Shown here piece after piece: positions 1-5,321 of a DNA stretch of 6,157 nucleotides. A program made the translations under genes and the position numbers. Source of the DNA: Phycisphaerae bacterium (GTDB lineage: Bacteria; Planctomycetota; Phycisphaerae; JAJVII01). The stretch's first letter is position 1; every line of letters begins with the position of its first letter. Under the pieces are notes generated by a model. That model saw nothing but the letters and a program-made list of their open reading frames with translations. It had not been told where the DNA came from and ran no database searches. The DNA lies in assembly GCA_028706835.1 (NCBI GenBank), contig JAQTVL010000160.1:2522-8678 (forward strand), given 5' to 3'.

Positions 1-17
1 GTTCAATCCGCGGACTG

Positions 18-1394
18 TCAAGTGAGCGCTTTGACAAGTTGGCGGAACTGCTCGCCGCGCTCTTCGTAGTTCTTGAACTGGCCCCAACTGGCCGCCGCCG
101 GCGAGAGCAGCACGACATCGCCCGGGGCGGCGAAACTGGCGGCGATGCGAACCGCGGCCTTCAACTCCCCCGCCACCTGGACGATGCCCGTCGCGGCGCC
201 GGATGGGCGGTGCGTGCGGACCAAGTCGGCGAACTTCGGGCCGGTTTGGCCGATCGCGATGACCGCCTTGGCTCGCCGGGCCAGCTCGCCGCAAAGCGAT
301 CCGATTTTGAGCTTCTTATCGTAGCCGCCGACGATCACGATCATCGGCGACTTCTCCTCGGTAAAGGCGTCCAGCGCGGTCAGGGTCGATTCCGGCGTCG
401 TCGCCTTGGAGTCGTTGAACCACCGCACGCCGTGCGATTCGCCGACCAGTTCCAGCCGATGGGGCAGGGCGGAGAAGTCCGCCAGGGCGGCTGCCATGGC
501 CGCCTCCGGCACGCCCAGCACCCGCCCGACAGCCAGCGTAGCCGCAGCGTTGAGGCGATTGTGCCGCCCGACGACTTTCAGCTTCACACTGGCGGCGTCC
601 TCAGCCCTGTACCAGATGACGCAACCCGGGGTGAGGGCATCCCAACGCTCCGGGGCCGGGGACGGCCCGGCTCGCTGGGCGTCGCTGGTCAGCGCCGGGT
701 CTTCCGCGTTGAGAATCGCGGTGTCGCCGGGCGTCTGAAACCGCAGGATGTTCTGTTTGCAGCGGACGTACTCCTCCATCGTGCCGTGGCGATCAAGGTG
801 GTTCGGCGTGATGTTGGTCACGACTGCGATCTGCGGCGACCGCCGCAACTCGCCGAGGTCCTCCAACTGGAAGCTCGACAATTCGAGTACGACGATGTCG
901 GCCGGCTTGATCGTATGCACCTGCGGCAGCAACGCCCGGTGCCCGATATTGCCGCCGAGATGGACTGCGCTTTCCCCCAGCCCCCGCGTCAGCGCCGCCT
1001 CGATCATCGCCGTGGTCGTGCTCTTGCCGGCGGACCCCGTGATGCCGACGATCCGCGCCGGGCATCGCGCGAAGAACAGGTTCATCTCGCTGGTCAGCGG
1101 CACGCCGGCCTGCCGCGCCACCGCCAACATCGGGGCGCTCTTGGGCACCGCCGGGCTGACGATGACGCAATCGACGCCCGCGGCGAAGTCCCGCTCGTCG
1201 TGCCCGCCCAGCCGGAGCGTCACGTTCGGCACATCGGCGATCTGCGCCAGCGACTCGGTCAGCGTGTCAGCCGGCTTGCTGTCGGTGACAATGATTTCGC
1301 GGGCGCCTTCGTTGGCCAGAAAGTGGATGGCGGCAATCTGCCCGCCAAAACTGCCCAGCCCCATGACGGTGACGCGCTTGTTCCTGAAATCCAT
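18..1394 (-). CDS. murD: UDP-N-acetylmuramoyl-L-alanine--D-glutamate ligase (MurD)
   Basis: This cytosolic Mur ligase adds D-glutamate to UDP-MurNAc-L-Ala using ATP, the second amino-acid step of peptidoglycan precursor synthesis. At 458 aa it is close to the usual length (about 440-460). The N-terminal nucleotide-binding domain opens with VTVMGLGSFGG (8-18). The central ATPase domain has the P-loop GITGSAGKSTTT (117-128), ELSSFQLE (171-178), NITPNHLDRHG (194-204), a Lys at 213 in the expected place of the carbamylated lysine, and GRHNRLNAAA (277-286). The C-terminal domain has WFNDSKATTP (325-334) and SPAAASWGQF..YEERG (431-447), all MurD signatures. The P-loop has Ala where most Mur ligases have Asn (SAGKS for T/SNGKS). 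The start is supported by GAGGG (complement of 1403-1407) 8 nt before the ATG. The stop lies 17 bp from the window edge, so the downstream gene is unknown. Upstream is a 256-bp repeat-bearing gap, so murD is not tightly coupled to the M42 gene. Confidence 0.96.
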   Translation of the reverse strand: MDFRNKRVTVMGLGSFGGQIAAIHFLANEGAREIIVTDSKPADTLTESLAQIADVPNVTLRLGGHDERDFAAGVDCVIVSPAVPKSAPMLAVARQAGVPLTSEMNLFFARCPARIVGITGSAGKSTTTAMIEAALTRGLGESAVHLGGNIGHRALLPQVHTIKPADIVVLELSSFQLEDLGELRRSPQIAVVTNITPNHLDRHGTMEEYVRCKQNILRFQTPGDTAILNAEDPALTSDAQRAGPSPAPERWDALTPGCVIWYRAEDAASVKLKVVGRHNRLNAAATLAVGRVLGVPEAAMAAALADFSALPHRLELVGESHGVRWFNDSKATTPESTLTALDAFTEEKSPMIVIVGGYDKKLKIGSLCGELARRAKAVIAIGQTGPKFADLVRTHRPSGAATGIVQVAGELKAAVRIAASFAAPGDVVLLSPAAASWGQFKNYEERGEQFRQLVKALT

Positions 1395-1480
1395 TTCAGG
1401 GACCCTCGGATTGGAGACGTTGAGAACTACGAAGCGAATTTACCACGAAGGCCCGCGAGCGACCACCAAGAAAACGGGAG

Positions 1481-1647
1481 CGCCGCTGAGACGCTGAGGA
1501 AGAAGAGGGCTATCCGCAGATTGCGCAGATTTCCGCAGAATAGAGACGCCGGTTGAAATGAGATTGGATTCCGTGATCGACTTCTCATCTGCCAAATCGG
1601 CGTAATCTGCGGATAACCTCTTCGCCGTCCTCAGCGCCTCAGCGGCG
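1481..1647. repeat. Imperfect long inverted repeat between M42 peptidase gene and murD
   Basis: The left arm (1481-1532) and right arm (1594-1647) are near reverse complements. The outer 20 nt differ at one position (1481-1500 against 1628-1647). The inner 23 nt around TATCCGCAGATT differ at about three (1510-1532 against 1594-1616). A small indel lies between these blocks. The roughly 60-nt centre also carries a short inverted pair, ATGAGA (1558-1563) and TCTCAT (1583-1588). The arms contain short direct words: CGCTGAG twice (1484, 1492) and GCAGA three times (1516, 1525, 1535). Similar words (TTACCACGAAGG, CGCTGAGACGCTGAG, ATCCGCAGATTGCGCAGA) are, from memory, common as dispersed intergenic repeats in planctomycete-like genomes. 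No ORF within it looks real. As RNA it would form a long hairpin between the two minus-strand genes, so it may end or slow transcription into murD. That role is inference. Confidence 0.8.
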
Positions 1648-1650
1648 GCC

Positions 1651-2724
1651 TCACCTCGGCGTGAAGTCGTGGTCTTTCTTCATCGCTCGAATCGTCCGCG
1701 CGATCAGGTCCACTGTCGCGTCCAGGTCGTCGTAGGCGATCATTTCCACCGGGGTGTGCATGTAACGGTTCGGGATGCCGACCACCGCCGTCGCCACGCC
1801 GCGGGCGTTCACCTGCATCGGGCGGGCGTCGGTGCCGGGGATTCGCGGCTCCGCCACTGTCTGCGTCTTGATCTTGTGCTTGTCGGCTGTCTTGGCCAGC
1901 AGCTTTTCCAGCACCGGGTTGAAGTTGCAGCCGCGACCCAGGATCGGGCCACCGCCGAGCTTCACCAGGCCGACCTGCTTCGGGTCCACGCCCGGGTGGT
2001 CGGTGGCGAAGCCGACATCCACGGCGATGCCGACGGCGGGGTCGATGGTGAAGCACGCGGTCTGCGCCCCGCGCGTGCCGACCTCCTCCTGCACGCTGGA
2101 CACCGCCCACACCTCGGCCTCCAGGTCCGTTCGCCCCGCCAGCGCCGCCAGCACCTCGCAGGCCACGAATGCCCCGACGCGGTCGTCGGCCGCCCGGCAG
2201 GCGAATCGGCCGTTGGCCAACTCGACGATGCCGAGATCGTAGACGGCTGGGTCGCCGATGCGGACGCGCCTTTTCGCGTCCTTGTCGTCGGTCGCTCCGA
2301 TGTCGATGCACAGCCCGGACACGTCGTCCGGCTTGACGCCCTTGCCGCGCTCGTCGGGCTTTTCCAGGTGGATCGGCTTCTTGCCGATCACGCCCGGCAC
2401 GTCGCCGCCGTTGGCGATGATCTTCACCCGCTGGCCGACCATGCAGGCCGTGTCCGGCGCGCCGATCCGGTCGAAATACAGGAAGCCCTTGTCGTCGATG
2501 TGCGTGATCATCAGGCCTACCTCGTCGCAGTGCCCGACGACCATGACGCGCGGCGAGCCGCCGCGGTTGATGACCGCCATGACGTTGCCGTGAACGTCGG
2601 TGTTGACAGTCTCGGCCACCGGTTCGAGCCGTTCGCGGACGAGCGATTGGACCTTGACCTCGAACCCGGACGGCGACGGAGTGTTCAGCAGCGAATGAAG
2701 GAACTGGCGGGCCTTCTTATCCAT
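1651..2724 (-). CDS. M42 family metallo-aminopeptidase (glutamyl aminopeptidase / FrvX / YsdC type)
   Basis: A 357-aa protein of the usual M42 length (340-360). The family forms large tetrahedral cytosolic complexes that trim N-terminal residues from peptides using two metal ions. The metal site is complete: His65 in GHCDEVG (64-70), bridging Asp180 in AADDRVG (178-184), the catalytic base and ligand pair Glu213-Glu214 in QEEVGTRGA (212-220), Asp236 in VDVGFATDHPG (235-245) and His323 in YMHTPVE (321-327). GTDARPMQ (297-304) is the usual conserved loop. There is no signal peptide, which agrees with cytosolic location. The ATG is preceded by GAGGAG (complement of 2730-2735) with a 5-nt spacer. 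The family includes leucyl, glutamyl and aspartyl aminopeptidases and some proteins called endoglucanases in older annotations, and the exact specificity cannot be read here. It is divergent from the kinase gene, with 210 bp between the starts. Confidence 0.95.
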   Translation of the reverse strand: MDKKARQFLHSLLNTPSPSGFEVKVQSLVRERLEPVAETVNTDVHGNVMAVINRGGSPRVMVVGHCDEVGLMITHIDDKGFLYFDRIGAPDTACMVGQRVKIIANGGDVPGVIGKKPIHLEKPDERGKGVKPDDVSGLCIDIGATDDKDAKRRVRIGDPAVYDLGIVELANGRFACRAADDRVGAFVACEVLAALAGRTDLEAEVWAVSSVQEEVGTRGAQTACFTIDPAVGIAVDVGFATDHPGVDPKQVGLVKLGGGPILGRGCNFNPVLEKLLAKTADKHKIKTQTVAEPRIPGTDARPMQVNARGVATAVVGIPNRYMHTPVEMIAYDDLDATVDLIARTIRAMKKDHDFTPR

Positions 2725-2754
2725 GGCGTCTCCTCATTGAAAGCGACCTGAACA

Positions 2755-2783
2755 AGAGTAGCGGGCAGACCGCGGCCGGGCAA
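2755..2783 (-). promoter_or_regulatory. Candidate sigma70-type promoter of the M42 peptidase gene
   Basis: On the minus strand TTGCCC (complement of 2778-2783) and TACTCT (complement of 2755-2760) are separated by exactly 17 nt. The -35 matches consensus at 4 of 6 and the -10 at 3 of 6 positions. The predicted start near 2748 would leave a leader of about 24 nt carrying the GAGGAG ribosome site. Position and spacing fit, but the boxes are weak and planctomycete promoter consensus is poorly known. Confidence 0.3.
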
Positions 2784-2813
2784 GAACGTCGAACCTTTTT
2801 TGCGCGAACGTCG
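2784..2813. repeat. Direct repeat GAACGTCG x2 in the divergent intergenic region
   Basis: The 8-mer GAACGTCG occurs at 2784-2791 and 2806-2813, with starts 22 bp apart, about two helical turns. It lies between the two candidate promoters, just upstream of the M42 -35 box on one side and of the kinase -35 box on the other. The spacing suits two subunits of a regulator on one DNA face. An 8-bp repeat in GC-rich DNA can also be chance. Confidence 0.35.
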
Positions 2814-2822
2814 TCTATCCTA

Positions 2823-2851
2823 TTGACGGTCCCCTTTTGGACCGATAAGTT
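2823..2851 (+). promoter_or_regulatory. Candidate kinase promoter with embedded palindrome
   Basis: TTGACG (2823-2828, 5 of 6 to the -35 consensus) is followed after 17 nt by TAAGTT (2846-2851, 3 of 6 to the -10). A perfect inverted repeat, CGGTCC (2827-2832) and GGACCG (2839-2844) with a 6-nt CCTTTT centre, fills the spacer. That is a typical place for an operator. The 7-mer ATCCTAT occurs on both sides (2817-2823 and 2859-2865), 42 bp apart. A start near 2858 would give a leader of about 77 nt. The regulator is unknown. Confidence 0.35.
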
Positions 2852-2924
2852 CTACGGAATCCTATCGTCAGTTTTCGCCGCCGTCGTGGTGCATCATATC
2901 CGCCCGACGGTTGGCCGCTGTGCT

Positions 2925-2928
2925 GGAG
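2925..2928 (+). promoter_or_regulatory. Ribosome binding site that sets the kinase start
   Basis: GGAG at 2925-2928 lies 6 nt before the ATG at 2935. The frame stays open upstream to a TTG at 2911, which would add 8 residues, but I see no comparable site in front of that TTG. The ATG at 2935 is therefore preferred. Confidence 0.6.
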
Positions 2929-2934
2929 TGGACA

Positions 2935-4164
2935 ATGCCGCATCCGGATGACACCGAGCTTGGCCGGCTCGTCGTTGAGCAGCGCCTCGCCACGCCCGAC
3001 GAGATCGACCGCACCCTGAAGCTGCGCCTCGATGAGTCGCAGGCCGGCAAGGCCAGGCCGATGTCGCAACTGCTCGTCGACCAGGGCGTGGTGACAGCCG
3101 CCCAGATGAAACGGCTGCTCGAGCAGCTCGAGACGATCCGCCCGACGCAACAGATTCCTGGCCACCAGATTCTCGGCAAGCTGGGATCGGGTGCGATGGC
3201 CACGGTGTTCAAGGCCCGCCAGCTTTCGCTGGACCGGATCGTCGCGATCAAGGTGCTGCCGAAGAAGTGGTCGAGTGACCGCGAGTTCGTCGATCGGTTC
3301 TACAAGGAAGGCAAGGCTGCCGCCCAACTGTCGCACAACAACATCGTCCAGGCCTACGATGTCGCCGAGGCCGGCGGATATCACTACTTCATCATGGAGT
3401 TCGTCGACGGCCACACGGTGTTCGACGACCTGGCCAAGGGCAAGCCCTATTCGGAGGCCGAGGCCCTGCGGATCGTGACGCAGATGGCCCGGGCGCTCAA
3501 GCATGCCCACGAGCGCGGGATCATCCACCGCGACGTCAAGCCGAAGAACATCATGATCACCGCCGACGGCATCGCCAAGCTGGCCGACATGGGCCTGGCC
3601 CGGCAGGCCTCGGACATCGAGGCGGCCAAGAGCGAGGCTGGGCGGGCCTACGGCACGCCGTATTACATCAGCCCGGAGCAGATTCGCGGCGAGGTGGACA
3701 TCGACTTCCGCGCGGACATCTACAGCCTCGGCGCGACGTTCTACCACATGGTCACCGGGCGAGTGCCCTACGACGGCCCCACGCCCTCGGCGGTGATGCA
3801 CAAGCACCTGAAGGAAGAGTTCGTCCCGCCGGACCACATCAACCGGTCGCTCACGACCGGCGTCGCGGAAGTCATCGAGATGATGATGGCCAAGAACCGC
3901 CGCGACCGCTACGGCTCGACGGCCGAACTGCTCGAAGACCTCGACGCGGTGTCGCGCGGCGAGCCGCCGCTGATCGCCCGCTCCCGTGCCCCCGGCGCCA
4001 TGCTCGACCCGCTGGCCAAGGCGGAAGCCGGCGGCCGGGCCGCCGACGAGACGCACATCATCCACGTCAACCCGGGCCCGGACCTGCGGCCGTGGCTGAT
4101 CCTGCTCGGCGTCGCCCTGGCTGCGTCGATCGTCGCCAACGTGCTCCAGTTGATCCTGCGGTGA
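2935..4164 (+). CDS. Tail-anchored Ser/Thr protein kinase (Pkn2/PknB-like) with N-terminal paired-helix module
   Basis: A Hanks-type Ser/Thr kinase of 409 aa. Residues 7-65 hold two similar segments (LGRLVVEQRLATPDEID, 9-25; MSQLLVDQGVVTAAQM, 43-58), resembling the short helical modules at the N-terminus of type II secretion/MshE-like ATPases. The kinase domain covers about 77-345. It has the glycine loop GKLGSGAMATVFKA (81-94), VAIK with Lys106, alpha-C Glu125, HRDVKPKN (198-205, Asp200 and Asn205), DMG at 218-220 in place of DFG, the P+1 region YGTPYYISPEQ (239-249) and DIYSLG (261-266). All residues needed for catalysis are present, so it should be active. A linker follows, then one hydrophobic helix (387-408) ends the protein, leaving about one residue beyond the membrane. 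There is no extracellular sensor domain, so input probably comes through the N-terminal module or partners. Substrates are unknown. Confidence 0.95.
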   Translation: MPHPDDTELGRLVVEQRLATPDEIDRTLKLRLDESQAGKARPMSQLLVDQGVVTAAQMKRLLEQLETIRPTQQIPGHQILGKLGSGAMATVFKARQLSLDRIVAIKVLPKKWSSDREFVDRFYKEGKAAAQLSHNNIVQAYDVAEAGGYHYFIMEFVDGHTVFDDLAKGKPYSEAEALRIVTQMARALKHAHERGIIHRDVKPKNIMITADGIAKLADMGLARQASDIEAAKSEAGRAYGTPYYISPEQIRGEVDIDFRADIYSLGATFYHMVTGRVPYDGPTPSAVMHKHLKEEFVPPDHINRSLTTGVAEVIEMMMAKNRRDRYGSTAELLEDLDAVSRGEPPLIARSRAPGAMLDPLAKAEAGGRAADETHIIHVNPGPDLRPWLILLGVALAASIVANVLQLILR

Positions 4165-4189
4165 TGGGAGTCCCGACGCGCTGAGCGTA

Positions 4190-4216
4190 CAAGCGGCTGC
4201 GAGCCGCTTGCGTTTT
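4190..4216 (+). terminator. Possible intrinsic terminator after the kinase gene
   Basis: CAAGCGGCT (4190-4198) and AGCCGCTTG (4202-4210) form a perfect 9-bp stem with a 3-nt GCG loop, 25 bp after the kinase stop. TTTT (4213-4216) follows two bases after the stem. The stem is strong but the T tract is short, and the same bases also belong to a larger inverted repeat, so a terminator role is only possible. Confidence 0.4.
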
Positions 4217-4260
4217 CGCACGGCCGGCTGGGCCCGCAGGCACTGCGAAAACGCAAGCGG
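4190..4260. repeat. REP-like element with two competing hairpins
   Basis: CCGCTTGCGTTTTCGCA (4204-4220) is repeated as its exact reverse complement at 4244-4260, a perfect 17-bp inverted repeat around a 23-nt GC-rich centre. The first seven bases of its left arm (4204-4210) are also the right side of the 9-bp hairpin at 4190-4210, so the two folds exclude each other. The word CAAGCGG or its complement occurs three times (4190, 4204, 4254). The compact size and intergenic place resemble REP-type elements. A regulatory RNA switch is the other reading. Confidence 0.7.
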
Positions 4261-4332
4261 ACGGCAACGCACGGGCTTTTCACCAGTGTCCGCGCCCCTC
4301 CCAACGCCATTCCCTTGCGCCGCCCGCGCGGT

Positions 4333-4338
4333 TATGAT
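4333..4338 (+). promoter_or_regulatory. Possible -10 box before the UVR-motif gene
   Basis: TATGAT (5 of 6 to the -10 consensus) lies in an AT-rich island, TTATGATATAAAGG, inside very GC-rich DNA. No good -35 is found 16-18 nt upstream (TTCCCT at 4310-4315 is poor). A start near 4345 would leave a leader of only about 15 nt, just holding the ribosome site. Confidence 0.35.
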
Positions 4339-4350
4339 ATAAAGGGTATT

Positions 4351-4358
4351 GGAGGAGG
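4351..4358 (+). promoter_or_regulatory. Strong Shine-Dalgarno site that sets the UVR gene start
   Basis: GGAGGAGG at 4351-4358 is immediately followed by T and the ATG at 4360. The first GGAGG gives a 4-nt spacer, slightly short. The frame is open back to a TTG at 4315, but the region between carries the promoter-like and ribosome-site sequence, so the ATG at 4360 is preferred. Confidence 0.75.
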
Positions 4359-4359
4359 T

Positions 4360-5148
4360 ATGAAGCCGGACATCGGATCGATCCTCGAGCAATGGCCCTA
4401 TGAGCCGGGCCAGATCACCGTCCGCAAGATTCGTGGCGCGGACGGACGGGAGAAGCTCCAGCTTCGCCTCGACCTCGGCCTGCTCCAGATGGAGCTCGTC
4501 GGCCGGCCCGACGGCCGGCAGCCCTACGGTTTCTCCACCGTGCTCGACTACGTCGAAGGCCAGTTGACCGGTTATTCCAACCGCCACAGCGGCGACGAAG
4601 GCTTCACCATCAGCGAGCGGATCGTCCGCGAGCTGTCGGACGAGGCGTTGATGAACTACCATCGCTACCTGAGCCTGTACGTGCTGGAGGACTTCGAGGG
4701 CGTGGTGCGCGACACGGCCGCCAACCTGCGGATATTCGATGTCGTGCAGCGCTATGGGCCGACCGACGCGGACAAGCGATCGCTCGAGCAGTACCGCCCC
4801 TACGTGACGATGATGAACACGCGTGCCAAGGCCCAGCAGGCCATGAGCCGCGAGGATTACCGCACCGCCATGGCGATCATCATGTCCGGCCTGGCGGCGA
4901 TCAAATCGTTCTTCGAGAGCCACAATCGGCCCGACCTGTTCCGCCACTCGAACGAGGCCGCGGTGCTGCGGGAGCTTCGCAAGGAAGTGTCGGCCCATCT
5001 GCCGAAGGACCCGATTCGGACGATGGAGCGGAAGCTCCGCAAAGCCGTCGCCGCGGAGCGCTACGAGGACGCCGCCCGCCTGCGCGACGAGATCGAGCAG
5101 GCCCGCGCCACCCGGCACACGCAGTCCACCGAAGCGACCGGCGAATAG
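4360..5148 (+). CDS. Stand-alone UVR-motif (UvrB/UvrC motif) protein of unknown function
   Basis: A 262-aa soluble protein with no signal peptide, membrane segment or cysteine. The C-terminal segment 217-249 (DPIRTMERKLRKAVAAERYE, then DAARLRDEIEQAR) is a clear UVR motif: a helical hairpin with the E-x-Y/F-E-x-A-A-x-x-R-D core that UvrB, UvrC, ClpC and the McsA activator use for protein-protein contact. None of the UvrB helicase or UvrC nuclease domains is present, and the McsA CxxC zinc sites are absent, so it is not an excision-repair subunit despite likely database names. Residues 1-75 (IRGADGREKLQLRLDLGLLQMEL at its core) look like a small beta-rich domain. Residues 85-185 look alpha-helical, with a possible TPR-like pair (YLSLYVLEDFEGVVRDTA, 103-120; AMSREDYRTAMAIIMSG, 161-177). 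An adaptor role is likely, partner unknown. It follows the kinase by 195 bp on the same strand. Confidence 0.85.
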   Translation: MKPDIGSILEQWPYEPGQITVRKIRGADGREKLQLRLDLGLLQMELVGRPDGRQPYGFSTVLDYVEGQLTGYSNRHSGDEGFTISERIVRELSDEALMNYHRYLSLYVLEDFEGVVRDTAANLRIFDVVQRYGPTDADKRSLEQYRPYVTMMNTRAKAQQAMSREDYRTAMAIIMSGLAAIKSFFESHNRPDLFRHSNEAAVLRELRKEVSAHLPKDPIRTMERKLRKAVAAERYEDAARLRDEIEQARATRHTQSTEATGE

Positions 5149-5161
5149 TCGCGACAAACCT

Positions 5162-5182
5162 CCCGCGGTGGCGGGTGTCTTT
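5162..5182 (+). terminator. Weak hairpin terminator candidate after the UVR gene
   Basis: CCCGC (5162-5166) and GCGGG (5171-5175) pair around a 4-nt GGTG loop, 13 bp after the UVR gene stop. TGTCTTT (5176-5182) follows. The stem has only 5 bp and the T run is short, so it is weak but well placed. Confidence 0.35.
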
Positions 5183-5321
5183 CCCACATTGTTTAGCCGC
5201 AGGACCAGGTAAAAAGGTCCGCGCGTCCCCTCGCGATGCGGTCCCCAATGGAATGTTCTGGTCGATTCGCCCGTGCCGCCGTAAGATGTTCGCCTTGTCA
5301 GGAATCCAGGAGTTCGCGCCA

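Noticed and set aside
16..36. Short inverted repeat TGTCAA / TTGACA overlapping the murD stop, considered as a terminator
   Set aside because: The stem is only 6 bp, it lies within the coding end, and no T tract is visible before the window edge.
39..1556. A 505-codon plus-strand open frame across murD
   Set aside because: The product is an Arg-, Gln- and Asp-rich shadow with no recognisable domain, and it runs through the intergenic repeat. murD on the other strand is unambiguous.
1669..2751. A 360-codon plus-strand open frame across the M42 gene
   Set aside because: It is low-complexity His/Arg/Val/Asp sequence opposite a gene with a complete metal site.
4315..4359. Upstream TTG extension of the UVR-motif protein
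   Set aside because: It would place the -10-like sequence and the strong GGAGGAGG site inside the coding region, and the ATG at 4360 is better supported.
4360..5148. Annotation of the UVR protein as UvrB, UvrC or McsA
   Set aside because: No helicase, nuclease or CxxC zinc motifs are present; only the UVR helical hairpin is shared.
5202..5220. GGACC-9-GGTCC inverted repeat before the lipoprotein gene, compared with the palindrome before the kinase
   Set aside because: The arms are only 5 bp, the spacing and arm order differ, and such words are common in GC-rich DNA, so a shared regulator is not supported.
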